Shown here one piece after another: positions 53,725 to 62,725 of a stretch of 64,000 nucleotides of DNA. The notes under the pieces were generated by a model. It was not told where the DNA came from. It saw only the letters and a list, made by a program, of their open reading frames with translations, and searched no databases. This DNA comes from Elizabethkingia meningoseptica_A. Lineage in GTDB: Bacteria; Bacteroidota; Bacteroidia; Flavobacteriales; Weeksellaceae. Made by a program: the position numbers and the translations under genes. Each line of letters begins with the position of its first letter. Position 1 is the first letter of the stretch. The stretch is taken from contig NZ_JBJDLK010000005.1 in NCBI RefSeq assembly GCF_045762675.1, positions 310,001 to 374,000 of the forward strand. Reading direction: 5' to 3'.

Positions 53725-56340
53725 TTATAAACTTTTCAGTTTTTCCTCCAACAAGGCTATTTTTTCCTGAGCATCTTTTTGTTTTTTCAGCTCATTATCT
53801 ACAACCTGCTGTGGAGCTCCGGCCATAAATTTTTCATTGCTCAGTTTCTTCTCTACTGAGATCAGGAAACCTTTCAGGTATTTTAATTCCTCTTCGGTTT
53901 TCTCTTTCTCTTCACCAAGATCCAGATTTTCACTTAAAGGAATAGAGCACTCTACGGCTCCTACCAGGAATGTAAAGCTTGGCTTATCAGTCTTCTGCCC
54001 GTAGTGGATTTCCGATACATTAGCCAGTTTACGGATCACAGCTTCATTTTCAAAACTGTTGGTATTGGTAAATACTTCTACTTCTTCTTTTGGTGATATT
54101 CCTTTACTCTGACGGTAGTTTCTTATACCTGAAATAATCTCTTTGGTTTGTTCAAAGTTCTTCAAAATATCAGCATTAAACTCTTGTGCTTTATTCTGCT
54201 GTGTAATAATCAAAGCTTCTGAAGTCTGCCTTTCAGCAATGGTCTGCCAGATTTCTTCTGTTAAGAACGGCATAAACGGATGTAAGAACTTCATTAAATT
54301 ACCAAAGAATTCAATAGTCTTATCGTATACCTGCTGGCTAATCGCTTCACCATAACTAGGTTTTACGATTTCAAGATACCAGGAACAGAAGTCATCCCAA
54401 ACTAGTTTATAGATCAAATGCAGCGCATCGGAAATTCTGAATTTCTCAAACTGGTCATTGATTTCAGTTATTGCTTTATTAAATTCAGCTTCGAACCATG
54501 CAATTGCCTGAGCATTTTCTGCTGAAATTTCCTTGTCTTCTTTTTTCCACCCCTGAGTCAGCTTGAATGCATTCCAGATTTTAGTAGCGAAATTACGTCC
54601 CTGAAGCATCAAGTCTTCATCAAACATAAGGTCATTACCTGCAGCTGAACTCAACAGGATCCCTACTCTTACACCATCTGAACCATATTTATCCATCAGC
54701 TCAATAGGATCCGGAGAGTTACCTAATGATTTGGACATCTTACGACGCTGCTTATCTCTTACAATTCCTGTAAAGTATACATTCTTGAAAGGAATTTGTT
54801 GTTTAAATTCTAATCCGGATATGATCATACGTGCTACCCAGAAGAAAATAATATCCGGTCCTGTTACCAGATCCGAAGTCGGATAATAATAATTAATATC
54901 CTTGTTATCTGGATCTACAAAACCATCAAATACAGATATTGGCCATAACCAAGCAGAGAACCAAGTATCCAGTGCATCTTCATCCTGTCTTAAGTTATCT
55001 ATAGTTAATTCCTGATTGTTTGTTTTTTCTTTTGCTAAAGTCAGTGCTTCTTCAATGGTTTCAGCTACAACAAAATCATTCTCACCGGATCCGTAGTAGA
55101 ATGCAGGAATTCTGTGTCCCCACCAAAGCTGACGGGAAATATTCCAGTCATGAACGTTCTCCATCCAGTGTCTGTACGTATTTTTAAACTTCTCGGGATA
55201 GAATTTAATTTCATCATCCATTACAACATCCAGAGCAGGCTTGGACAGCTCACTCATTTTCAGGAACCATTGTACTGATATTTTTGGTTCAATAACAGCT
55301 CCGGTTCTTTCAGATGTTCCAACTTTGTTCAGATAGTCTTCTGCTTTTAACAACAGCCCTTTTTCTTCAAGCTCTTTAGCAATTTCTTTTCTTACGGTAA
55401 ACCGGTCTTTCCCCTGATAATGTTTTCCATGTTCATTAAGAACTGCATTATCGTCCATAGAGTCAATAATCTCTAATTGATGACGCTGCCCGATTTCATA
55501 GTCGTTAAGGTCATGAGCAGGTGTAATTTTTAATGCTCCCGTTCCGAATTCAATATCTACATAGTCGTCTTCAATAATAGGAACCTCACGTCCAACGATA
55601 GGTACAATTACTTTCTTACCCTTCAGATGCTGGTAACGCTCGTCATTAGGATTAATACATACAGCCGTATCTCCGAAAATTGTTTCCGGACGTGTTGTTG
55701 CCACACTCAGGAATTCATCGGATCCTGCAATCTGATATTTCAGGAAATATAATTTCCCGTTCTGTTCTTTATAAATAACTTCCTCATCGGAAATATTAGT
55801 CTTAGCTTCAGGATCCCAGTTTACCATTTTATAACCACGGTAAATAAGCCCTTTATTATACAGGTCAACAAAAACCTTGATTACAGATTTGGACAGATTG
55901 TCCTCCATTGTAAAACGTGTTCTGTCCCAGTCGCAGGAGCATCCCAATTTTTTAAGCTGCTCCAGAATGGTTCCTCCATACTGATGAGTCCATTCCCATG
56001 CATGTTCCAAAAACTTTTCTCGTCCGATATCCTGCTTGGAGATCCCTTGAGCCTTTAGTTTAGCCACTACTTTTGCCTCAGTAGCAATAGAAGCATGGTC
56101 TGTTCCCGGCACCCAGCACGCATTATAACCACGCATACGGGCGCGACGGATCAGTACATCCTGCAATGTATTGTTAAGCATATGCCCCATGTGTAATATC
56201 CCGGTGACATTTGGCGGTGGTATGACGACAGTATATGGCTCTCTTTCATCCGGCTCCGAATGAAAAAATTTGTTTTCCTGCCAATATTGGTACCACTTTT
56301 GTTCTGCTTGTTGCGGATTGTACTTGTCCGAAATTTCCAT
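53725..56340 (-). CDS. valS: Valine--tRNA ligase
   Basis: A class I aminoacyl-tRNA synthetase of 871 residues. The frame is open from 56418, but the ATG at 56340 (MEISDKYNPQQAEQKWYQYW) is the family's usual start and lies 36 bp downstream of the promoter -7 box. PPPNVTGILHMGHML carries the HIGH-type motif, RRKMSKSLGN the KMSKS motif, and the editing domain (VATTRPETIFGDTAV) and C-terminal coiled coil (LKKQKDAQEKIALLEEKLK) are complete. It attaches valine to tRNA-Val in the cytoplasm. Its stop is followed by the REP-like hairpin and T run. Confidence 0.97.
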   Translation of the reverse strand: MEISDKYNPQQAEQKWYQYWQENKFFHSEPDEREPYTVVIPPPNVTGILHMGHMLNNTLQDVLIRRARMRGYNACWVPGTDHASIATEAKVVAKLKAQGISKQDIGREKFLEHAWEWTHQYGGTILEQLKKLGCSCDWDRTRFTMEDNLSKSVIKVFVDLYNKGLIYRGYKMVNWDPEAKTNISDEEVIYKEQNGKLYFLKYQIAGSDEFLSVATTRPETIFGDTAVCINPNDERYQHLKGKKVIVPIVGREVPIIEDDYVDIEFGTGALKITPAHDLNDYEIGQRHQLEIIDSMDDNAVLNEHGKHYQGKDRFTVRKEIAKELEEKGLLLKAEDYLNKVGTSERTGAVIEPKISVQWFLKMSELSKPALDVVMDDEIKFYPEKFKNTYRHWMENVHDWNISRQLWWGHRIPAFYYGSGENDFVVAETIEEALTLAKEKTNNQELTIDNLRQDEDALDTWFSAWLWPISVFDGFVDPDNKDINYYYPTSDLVTGPDIIFFWVARMIISGLEFKQQIPFKNVYFTGIVRDKQRRKMSKSLGNSPDPIELMDKYGSDGVRVGILLSSAAGNDLMFDEDLMLQGRNFATKIWNAFKLTQGWKKEDKEISAENAQAIAWFEAEFNKAITEINDQFEKFRISDALHLIYKLVWDDFCSWYLEIVKPSYGEAISQQVYDKTIEFFGNLMKFLHPFMPFLTEEIWQTIAERQTSEALIITQQNKAQEFNADILKNFEQTKEIISGIRNYRQSKGISPKEEVEVFTNTNSFENEAVIRKLANVSEIHYGQKTDKPSFTFLVGAVECSIPLSENLDLGEEKEKTEEELKYLKGFLISVEKKLSNEKFMAGAPQQVVDNELKKQKDAQEKIALLEEKLKSL

Positions 56341-56375
56341 TAGTTTGATAATTAATGTTTTTATGAGATAAGATG

Positions 56376-56383
56376 CAAAAATA
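56376..56383 (-). promoter_or_regulatory. -7 element of the valS promoter
   Basis: The minus strand reads TATTTTTG at 56383-56376, an exact TAnnTTTG. It ends 36 bp upstream of the ATG at 56340 and downstream of the longer frame start, which supports the shorter protein. Confidence 0.55.
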
Positions 56384-56427
56384 CGGGAAAGGTTATGAAA
56401 ATAAAAACTCAGTACCAAATAATTGAT

Positions 56428-56435
56428 TAATTTTG
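56428..56435 (+). promoter_or_regulatory. -7 element of the DUF1573 gene promoter
   Basis: TAATTTTG matches TAnnTTTG, 34 bp before the ATG at 56470. No clear -33 TTG at normal spacing. Confidence 0.5.
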
Positions 56436-56469
56436 TTATTTAAACTAACCTTACAAAAATTCATTTAAA

Positions 56470-56847
56470 ATGAAAAAGTTATTTTTAGGATTATTTTTAA
56501 CTGGTGCTTTTGCAGCAGTTTCAGCCCAGTCTATTACTTTTGATAAAACTACATTAGAATACGGTGATATAGCTCAGAATTCTAACGGTGAAAGATTCTT
56601 CACCATTACCAATACAGGGAACAAACCACTTGTTTTAACCAATGTAAAAGCATCTTGCGGATGTACAACTCCGGAATGGAGTAAGGATCCCATTCTTCCG
56701 GGAAAAAGTGCAAAGCTTAAAGTAGGTTATGATACAAAATCTACAGGAGCATTCAAGAAGCTTATCGAGGTTTATTCCAACGACCCTGAAAGTCAGAGAA
56801 GCGTTATCTGGATTAAAGGAAATGTCCTTACAAGTCAGAAAAGCTAA
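56470..56847 (+). CDS. DUF1573-domain exported protein
   Basis: A 125-residue protein with a signal peptide (residues 1-19, FAAVSAQ). ITFDKTTLEYGDIAQNSNGE, RFFTITNTGNKPLVLTNVKA and ASCGCTTPEW are the standard DUF1573 blocks, an Ig-like/ASPM-type beta-sandwich common in Bacteroidota. It is exported to the periplasm or surface; the exact role is unknown. It is divergent from valS and followed by a strong terminator, so it is monocistronic. Confidence 0.92.
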   Translation: MKKLFLGLFLTGAFAAVSAQSITFDKTTLEYGDIAQNSNGERFFTITNTGNKPLVLTNVKASCGCTTPEWSKDPILPGKSAKLKVGYDTKSTGAFKKLIEVYSNDPESQRSVIWIKGNVLTSQKS

Positions 56848-56855
56848 AAAAATAC

Positions 56856-56884
56856 AAGCACCTTAATTAAGGTGCTTTTTTTAC
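56856..56884 (+). terminator. Terminator of the DUF1573 gene
   Basis: AAGCACCTT / AAGGTGCTT with a 4-nt loop, followed by a T run, 8 bp after the stop. Confidence 0.9.
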
Positions 56885-56954
56885 GTTCCTTTTCAGGAAA
56901 AGCGTTCTGTTAAAAAATATTTTTATCTTTATATAAACATTCACATTTATTTAT

Positions 56955-57827
56955 ATGGCTAGAGACTTCAGCAAGTATCTTATCTCAAAAGATAAATTCT
57001 CCATTAAAAAGACTTCGACGGAATACGAAGGTAAAATGACCAAAGACGAAGGAATAGCTTTACTGGAAGAAGAAAAAAAGAAATTACACAAACTTCAGGA
57101 AAAACTATATGCAGACGGCAGCCAGTCGCTGCTTATTATTGTCCAGGCTATGGATGCCGCAGGAAAAGACAGTCTGATAGAACATGTTATGAGTGGCATA
57201 AACCCACAGGGATGCCAGGTAACAAGTTTCAAAACACCAAGCTCCAAAGAATATACCCACGACTTTTTATGGCGTCATTATATATATTTACCTGAAAAAG
57301 GCAAAATCGGGATTTTCAACCGCTCCCATTATGAAAGTGTGCTTATCTGTAAGGTTCATCCGGAATTCAACCTGAGTGAAAAGGTATGGAAAGATGTAAA
57401 AGATTTTGACAAGAAATTCTGGGATAACCGCTATGAAAGCATCCGTGATTTTGAAAGACATTTATCCAGAAACGGAACAAAAATCATTAAGCTATTCCTG
57501 CATGTTTCCAAAGATGAGCAAAAGAAGCGCCTGTTAGACCGGATCAATGAGCCGGATAAAAACTGGAAGTTCTCTTCCGGAGACCTGAAAGAAAGAGCAC
57601 TTTGGGATGATTATCAGAAAGCCTATGAAGAAGCAGTTAATGAAACGGCATCAGAATATGCTCCATGGTATGTTTTACCTGCAGATCAGAAATGGTTTAC
57701 ACGACTTACAGCGTGCCAGATTATAACGGATACACTCGAAAATATGAACCTTGCATTTCCTGTTTTGGAAGATAAAGAACTACAGGCTCTGGAAGAAAAT
57801 AAAAAGAGCCTCGAAAACGAAAAATAA
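56955..57827 (+). CDS. ppk2: Polyphosphate kinase 2 family phosphotransferase
   Basis: 290 residues. The Walker A is AMDAAGKDS (65-73), the Walker B is IGIFNRSHYES (118-128), and IKLFLHVSKDEQKKRLLDR is the lid helix of the PPK2 fold. The single-domain length fits the class I/III enzymes that move phosphate between polyphosphate and AMP, ADP or GDP. The acceptor is not visible in sequence. The protein is cytoplasmic. Its stop lies 2 bp from the 3' end of the convergent RNase P RNA gene. Confidence 0.93.
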   Translation: MARDFSKYLISKDKFSIKKTSTEYEGKMTKDEGIALLEEEKKKLHKLQEKLYADGSQSLLIIVQAMDAAGKDSLIEHVMSGINPQGCQVTSFKTPSSKEYTHDFLWRHYIYLPEKGKIGIFNRSHYESVLICKVHPEFNLSEKVWKDVKDFDKKFWDNRYESIRDFERHLSRNGTKIIKLFLHVSKDEQKKRLLDRINEPDKNWKFSSGDLKERALWDDYQKAYEEAVNETASEYAPWYVLPADQKWFTRLTACQIITDTLENMNLAFPVLEDKELQALEENKKSLENEK

Positions 57828-57829
57828 AA

Positions 57830-58136
57830 CGACAAGCGTTATAAGCCGGATTCTGTATCCCGCCCCTGGGGGCGGGATGCCTGTTATTTATCTGCCCGTA
57901 CTGTTGCCAGTACGATGTAGCTGCTTACCCCCCGACATGGACGAGCCGCCCTTAATTGTCGGTATACATAGCATTGCACCACATAGAGTTTACCTGATTT
58001 CACTACAGCCGAACTGTACTTGCTTTCTGTTGCACTTGTCCTACCCTCACGGATGACGGCCATTAACCGCTATGTTGCCCTATGGTGTCCGGACTTTCCT
58101 ATCCTTTACGGATCAACAGGCCACGCTTGTCGGCTG
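57830..58136 (-). ncRNA. rnpB: RNase P RNA (class A)
   Basis: On the minus strand the RNA has the class A signatures: GGAAAGTCCGGACACCATAG near the 5' end (58107-58082), GGGTAGGACAAGTGCAACAG in the core, and AGAATCCGGCTTATAACGCT at the 3' end. The 5' GCCGACAAGCG pairs with the 3' CGCTTGTCG to form P1. It is about 307 nt, a little short. It processes tRNA 5' ends together with the RnpA protein. A T-rich tail runs into the ppk2 coding sequence, so the two convergent genes are almost touching. Confidence 0.95.
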
Positions 58137-58144
58137 CAAAGATA
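58137..58144 (-). promoter_or_regulatory. -7 element of the rnpB promoter
   Basis: The minus strand reads TATCTTTG at 58144-58137, an exact TAnnTTTG directly before the RNA's 5' end. No normally spaced -33 TTG; the nearest is 13 bp upstream. Confidence 0.55.
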
Positions 58145-58338
58145 GAGTTTTCTGCTTCAACTACGAAGCCGCATCTATTAATTACCCAATTCCGCTGCAT
58201 CTAAAATATCAGCCAGACATTTATATAATTGTTTCATTATATAAATAAGTTACAGAGAATTTGTATGATTAACAGATTTCTGCGTCTTTTTTTCTATCTT
58301 CGTGAAAATATTCAATACTATTACTTTCTGAATAATAA

Positions 58339-58833
58339 ATGTCACAGAAGGAGCAAGATTTCTCAAAACTGGTAAAAGAAAACCAAGGCCTGATCATCAA
58401 GGTAGCAAGGATGTATACGAATACTCCCGATGATCAGCAAGATCTTTTTCAGGAAATCGTGTTACAATTATGGCGTTCTTACGACACATTCAAAGGGAAC
58501 TCTAAAATCTCAACCTGGATGTACCGTGTAGCCCTTAATACCGCTATTACTCTCTTCAGAAAGACTACGAGAACCGTAAAAACAGATGAACTGGCAGATT
58601 TTCATCAACCGATAGATGATGAAAATGATGAAAATCAGCAACAAATAGCACTGCTATACAAAGTAATTAAAATGCTTGGAGATATAGACAGGGCTATTGT
58701 AATGATGTACCTGGACGATGTTCCATATAAAGACATTGCTGAAAATATTGGGATTACAGAAGTAAATGCCCGTGTAAAGATGAACCGATTGAAAAAAACC
58801 TTAAAAGAGTTAATGACCCAGCATGCAGAATGA
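58339..58833 (+). CDS. ECF-type RNA polymerase sigma factor
   Basis: 164 residues. Sigma region 2 runs LVKENQGLIIKVARMYT, DDQQDLFQEIVLQLWRSYDT and KISTWMYRVALNTAI. Region 4 contains AIVMMYLDDVPYKDIAENIG and ITEVNARVKMNRLKKTLKEL, the -35-recognition helix-turn-helix. There is no region 3, so it is an ECF factor. It is followed, with an 11-bp overlap, by a membrane protein gene that is probably its anti-sigma partner. The regulon is unknown. Confidence 0.93.
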   Translation: MSQKEQDFSKLVKENQGLIIKVARMYTNTPDDQQDLFQEIVLQLWRSYDTFKGNSKISTWMYRVALNTAITLFRKTTRTVKTDELADFHQPIDDENDENQQQIALLYKVIKMLGDIDRAIVMMYLDDVPYKDIAENIGITEVNARVKMNRLKKTLKELMTQHAE

Positions 58834-59497
58834 TTTTGATATAGATAATTTAAAAAATGCCTGGCAGAAACAGGAAACAGGCCCTCAATATCAGGATTCA
58901 GAAATTTTAGAAATTCTGAATAAAAAGTCACGTAATTATGTGAAATTTATTTTCTGGATCAGTGTTGCAGAATTTGCCCTTTTTTTTATTCTCAACATTT
59001 CAGCCTGGCTGCGCCATGAGAATGGGGATGCTTATTTCACGCAACTTTCACAACTTGGAGTCAGCATTGGTGAAGATGTAAAAAGAACTTTCCACAATAT
59101 TTATTTAGTATTCAAGTTAATCAGCCTCCTCATCATACTTTCATATGTATGGATCTTTTTCCGACAGTATAAAAAGATTGATGTGGAAAGCAATCTTAAA
59201 AGTTTTATCCTTCAGATTATTTCTTTTAAAAAATCAGTCAACCGTTTTATACTGATTAACGTTGTATTTCTTATTATTTTCCTTTTACTCATTACCTTAT
59301 TTCCTATTATTTATATCCAAAAAAATAATATCAGCATCGAGGGCAGTAAATATGCAGGGTTCATCGTAGGGACTATAATTGCGGGACTTGTGTGTATGCT
59401 TCTGGTGCTCCTGTATTATAAACTGATTTACGGAATACTGATGAAGAAACTTTCAAGAAATCTCCAACAGTTGGAAAACATCGAAAACGAACACTAA
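58823..59497 (+). CDS. Probable membrane anti-sigma partner, 224 aa
   Basis: It has an N-terminal soluble part (DIDNLKNAWQKQETGPQYQD, about 35 residues) and four predicted membrane spans (about 42-60, 95-115, 142-165 and 178-202). It overlaps the sigma factor gene by 11 bp, the usual arrangement for an anti-sigma gene. The cytoplasmic helix NLKNAWQKQ is typical of Bacteroidota proteins encoded right after ECF sigma factors. I do not see a ZAS/zinc-finger motif. The role as anti-sigma is inferred from position. Confidence 0.75.
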   Translation: MQNDFDIDNLKNAWQKQETGPQYQDSEILEILNKKSRNYVKFIFWISVAEFALFFILNISAWLRHENGDAYFTQLSQLGVSIGEDVKRTFHNIYLVFKLISLLIILSYVWIFFRQYKKIDVESNLKSFILQIISFKKSVNRFILINVVFLIIFLLLITLFPIIYIQKNNISIEGSKYAGFIVGTIIAGLVCMLLVLLYYKLIYGILMKKLSRNLQQLENIENEH

Positions 59498-59555
59498 AAA
59501 AACTGAATTCTATTATGACAAAAGCTTTTCTTATACATCTTTTGTCATTGATCAT

Positions 59556-59595
59556 AAAAAGAATGGCCGGAATAAATTTCCGGCCATTCTTTTTA
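59556..59595 (+). terminator. Bidirectional terminator between the sigma operon and rpoN
   Basis: AAAGAATGGCCGGAA / TTCCGGCCATTCTTT with a 6-nt loop, flanked by A and T runs, shared by convergent genes. Confidence 0.92.
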
Positions 59596-59608
59596 TCTTG
59601 TCAATTAA

Positions 59609-61072
59609 TTATAATTCTTTCCTTAGTCTTGCTACCGGAATATTTAACTGCTCACGGTACTTCGCAATAGTACGTCGCGCAATATTATATCCTTTATCTT
59701 TCAGCATTCCTACTAATGCATCATCAGTATAAGGTTTTCTTTTATTCTCCTTATCGATAATATCCTGTAAATGCGTTTTAATTTCTTTAGTGGATACTTC
59801 TTCTCCGTCATCATTCGTAAGACTGTCTGAAAACAGATTCTTCAGGTATACAATTCCGTTAGGTGTATCAGCATATTTACTCTTTACCACACGGGAAATA
59901 GTAGAAATATCAAAGCCTGTGATGTCTGCTACATCTTTCAGAATCATTGGCTTTATGCTCTTTTCATCACCGGTAATAAAATAGTCTTTCTGCAGCTTTA
60001 TAATGGCACTAATGGTCTGCATTAAAGTATTCTGACGCTGATTAATGGCATCGATATACCATTTTGCAGCATCCAGTTTCTGTTTAATAAACAGGGCAGC
60101 CTGTTTATGCTCCTGAGATGTTTTATCATGAGAATAGGTCGATAAAATCTCTTTATATTCATCGGAAACACGCAGCTGTGGTGCATTCTTACTGTTAAGC
60201 GCAGCAGATACTTTTCCGTCTTTTACTGAAATAACGAAATCCGGAATAATCTCCTGATTAATAGTAATGGTTTGAGTATCGAAATTCCCCCCTACTTTAG
60301 GTGACAATTTTGCGATTTCATCCAGTGCATCTTTCAAATCATCTTCATCAACATCATACTTATGCATGATTTTATTATAGTGCTTATTGCTTAGGGCATC
60401 AAACTGATGAAGCAGAATATTATGAGCCAGTGAAACAGCAGGATTGCTGCTGACTTTCTTTTCAATCTGCAACAGCAGACACTCCTTCAGATCTCTGGCG
60501 GCAACACCTGGCGGATCTAACTTCTGCACATAATTGGTCAGCACATCTTCCACATTTTCCGGTGTTGTATAAACCCCAAGAGAGAAAGCCATATCATTCA
60601 CCAATGATTTTATATCTCTTCTCAGATAACCGTCATTATCAAGATTTCCGATAATATACTCTGCTATCTTAAGGTCTTCTTCACCAATTTTTGTTAAACG
60701 GATCTGCTCGATCAGATAATCGTATAAAGATTGCCCTTCAGTAAGCAGAGACTGGTTATCGAACTCCTCGTCATCCGGAGAGTAATTACTTGAAGCTGTT
60801 TTATAAGAAGGCTCATCATCAAAAAGGTATTCATCTACATCAAAATCAGTTTCTATTGATTCTGTACCGTCATCATCATAGTCATTATCAAGATCTCCAT
60901 AATCTTCTTCCCGGTTATCATCTCCTGCTTTTTCCAATGCCGGATTTTCTTCCAGCTCCCGCTGCAATTCTTCCTCAAATTCCAGTGTATGAAGCTGAAT
61001 AAGCTTCATCAGCTGAATTTGCTGAGGCGCCATTTTCTGACCGAGTTTTATCTGTAAATTTTGTTTCAACAT
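59609..61072 (-). CDS. rpoN: RNA polymerase sigma-54 factor
   Basis: 487 residues. Region I is LKQNLQIKLGQKMAPQQIQL and the following Leu-rich helix (activator binding). An acidic spacer (about 55-115) is followed by the core-binding domain (PPGVAARDLKECLLLQIE) and ends with the RpoN box, ARRTIAKYREQLNIPVARLR. It directs transcription from -24/-12 promoters and needs bacterial enhancer-binding proteins. It has a canonical Shine-Dalgarno site, rare here. It is convergent with the ECF sigma operon. Confidence 0.96.
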   Translation of the reverse strand: MLKQNLQIKLGQKMAPQQIQLMKLIQLHTLEFEEELQRELEENPALEKAGDDNREEDYGDLDNDYDDDGTESIETDFDVDEYLFDDEPSYKTASSNYSPDDEEFDNQSLLTEGQSLYDYLIEQIRLTKIGEEDLKIAEYIIGNLDNDGYLRRDIKSLVNDMAFSLGVYTTPENVEDVLTNYVQKLDPPGVAARDLKECLLLQIEKKVSSNPAVSLAHNILLHQFDALSNKHYNKIMHKYDVDEDDLKDALDEIAKLSPKVGGNFDTQTITINQEIIPDFVISVKDGKVSAALNSKNAPQLRVSDEYKEILSTYSHDKTSQEHKQAALFIKQKLDAAKWYIDAINQRQNTLMQTISAIIKLQKDYFITGDEKSIKPMILKDVADITGFDISTISRVVKSKYADTPNGIVYLKNLFSDSLTNDDGEEVSTKEIKTHLQDIIDKENKRKPYTDDALVGMLKDKGYNIARRTIAKYREQLNIPVARLRKEL

Positions 61073-61080
61073 AGATATTT

Positions 61081-61086
61081 CTCCTT
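61081..61086 (-). promoter_or_regulatory. Canonical Shine-Dalgarno site of rpoN
   Basis: AAGGAG on the minus strand (61086-61081), 8 nt before the ATG at 61072. Such strong sites are uncommon in Bacteroidota and support this start. Confidence 0.6.
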
Positions 61087-61177
61087 AACTACATGGTAGA
61101 TTAATACTACGAAATTAAACATTTTATTTTAAAAAAAATAAATTTGCACGATTTTTGCTGAGCCTATTATTCAAAAT

Positions 61178-61212
61178 AAAAAACCTTCGGAGATATCTCT
61201 GAAGGTTTTTTG
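61178..61212 (-). terminator. Terminator of asnS
   Basis: AAAAACCTTC / GAAGGTTTTT with an inner AGATATCT palindrome, flanked by A and T runs, just after the asnS stop. Confidence 0.9.
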
Positions 61213-61223
61213 TTTATTATGTT

Positions 61224-62672
61224 TTAAAACTCTGCATTTTTAGGCGTTCTAGGGAAAGGAATTACATCTCTGATGTTGGTCATTCCTGTAACAAATAATA
61301 CAAGTCTTTCCAATCCTAGTCCAAAACCTGAATGAGGTACAGATCCGAATTTACGGGTATCCATATACCACCATAATTCTTCCTGATCTACATGCATGTC
61401 TTCCATTTTCTTTTTCAGCACTTCCAGTCTGTCTTCTCTCTCGGAACCTCCGATAATTTCTCCAATTCCAGGGAAAAGAACATCCATAGCCGCTACCGTT
61501 TTATTATCCTCGTTCAAACGCATATAGAATGCTTTGATCTCCGCAGGATAATCAAATAATACTACCGGACATTCAAAATGTTTCTCCACAAGGAATCTTT
61601 CGTGCTCAGACTGAAGATCTGTTCCCCATTTTTCAATCGGGTACACAAATTTTCCTTTTTTATTTTCTTTAGAGTTCAGAAGGATTTCAATAGCTTCTGT
61701 ATAGCTTACACGCTTAAATCTCTTCTTCACCACATTTTCCAGCTTTTCAATAAGACCTTCTTTTGCTCTTTCTTTTTCAGGCTTCTGCTTTTGCTCTTCT
61801 GCAAAACGCTTATCCAGAAATTCAAGATCATCCTTACAGTTATTCAATACATACTGAATAACATATTTAAGAAAATCCTCTGCAAGATCTATGTTATCTT
61901 CAAGGTTGTTAAATGCTACTTCAGGTTCCACCATCCAGAATTCCGCAAGGTGACGCGTTGTATTAGAGTTTTCTGCACGGAATGTAGGCCCGAATGTATA
62001 AATACGCCCTAGTCCCATTGCTGCTGTTTCTCCTTCCAGCTGACCGGAAACCGTAAGGTTTGTTTTCTTACCAAAGAAATCCTGTGAATAATCGATAGCA
62101 CCTTCTTCATTTCTCGGGATGTTATCCAGATCGAAGTTGGTTACCCCAAACATTTCACCCGCTCCTTCTGCATCGGCACCCGTAATTACAGGTGTATTCA
62201 TGTAAAAGAACTGTCTTTCGTTAAAGAAAGAGTGAATTGCAAAACTAACTGCATGGCGTACTCTGAAAACCGCTCCGAAAAGGTTGGTTCTGAATCTTAA
62301 GTGTGCCTGCTCACGGAGCTTCTCCAGACTGTGTTTCTTTGGCTGAAGAATAGTGTTCTGTAACTCCTCTGTTAAATTATCTCCTAAAACAGTAATCTTT
62401 TTAGCAATAATTTCTATCGATTGTCCGGCTCCCTGGCTTTCTACAACTTCACCAACAATTTTCAATGAAGAAGCCGTATTGATATTCTTGATGATATTCT
62501 CGTCAAAATTCTCAAAATCTACTACGATTTGCAGATTATTGATCGTTGAGCCATCGTTAAGGGCTATAAACCTGTTTGAACGGAATGCACGTACCCAACC
62601 GTACACGGTGATGTCGTGATGCAAGAACTTTTTGTAATTTCCTAAAACTTCTTTAATTGTCTGCTTATGCAT
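61224..62672 (-). CDS. asnS: Asparagine--tRNA ligase
   Basis: A 482-residue class II synthetase. The N-terminal OB-fold anticodon domain (YGWVRAFRSNRFIALNDGST) is followed by motif 2 (TFRAENSNTTRHLAEFWMVE) and motif 3 (GFGLGLERLVLFVTGMTNIR). The end RDVIPFPRTPKNAEF is the asnS signature (a DVIPFPRTP tail). It attaches asparagine to tRNA-Asn in the cytoplasm. It lies 53 bp downstream of the CDP-alcohol gene, with a -7 box in between, and has its own terminator. Confidence 0.97.
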   Translation of the reverse strand: MHKQTIKEVLGNYKKFLHHDITVYGWVRAFRSNRFIALNDGSTINNLQIVVDFENFDENIIKNINTASSLKIVGEVVESQGAGQSIEIIAKKITVLGDNLTEELQNTILQPKKHSLEKLREQAHLRFRTNLFGAVFRVRHAVSFAIHSFFNERQFFYMNTPVITGADAEGAGEMFGVTNFDLDNIPRNEEGAIDYSQDFFGKKTNLTVSGQLEGETAAMGLGRIYTFGPTFRAENSNTTRHLAEFWMVEPEVAFNNLEDNIDLAEDFLKYVIQYVLNNCKDDLEFLDKRFAEEQKQKPEKERAKEGLIEKLENVVKKRFKRVSYTEAIEILLNSKENKKGKFVYPIEKWGTDLQSEHERFLVEKHFECPVVLFDYPAEIKAFYMRLNEDNKTVAAMDVLFPGIGEIIGGSEREDRLEVLKKKMEDMHVDQEELWWYMDTRKFGSVPHSGFGLGLERLVLFVTGMTNIRDVIPFPRTPKNAEF

Positions 62673-62692
62673 GATGTAAAAATTAACGCTTG

Positions 62693-62700
62693 CAAAGTTA
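62693..62700 (-). promoter_or_regulatory. -7 element of the asnS promoter
   Basis: The minus strand reads TAACTTTG at 62700-62693, an exact TAnnTTTG 21 bp before the asnS ATG. Confidence 0.5.
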
Positions 62701-62725
62701 AGAAAATTATATAGTTCCGTAAACT

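Noticed and set aside
56341..56418. Upstream start of valS at 56418
   Set aside because: The -7 promoter element lies at 56383-56376, downstream of this codon, and the family start is at 56340.
57751..58056. 101-codon plus-strand ORF
   Set aside because: It lies on the strand opposite the RNase P RNA and overlaps the ppk2 end; its sequence is explained by the RNA structure.
61578..62012. 144-codon plus-strand ORF
   Set aside because: It is antisense to the well-supported asnS gene and is Phe/Cys/Lys-rich, as expected of a shadow frame.
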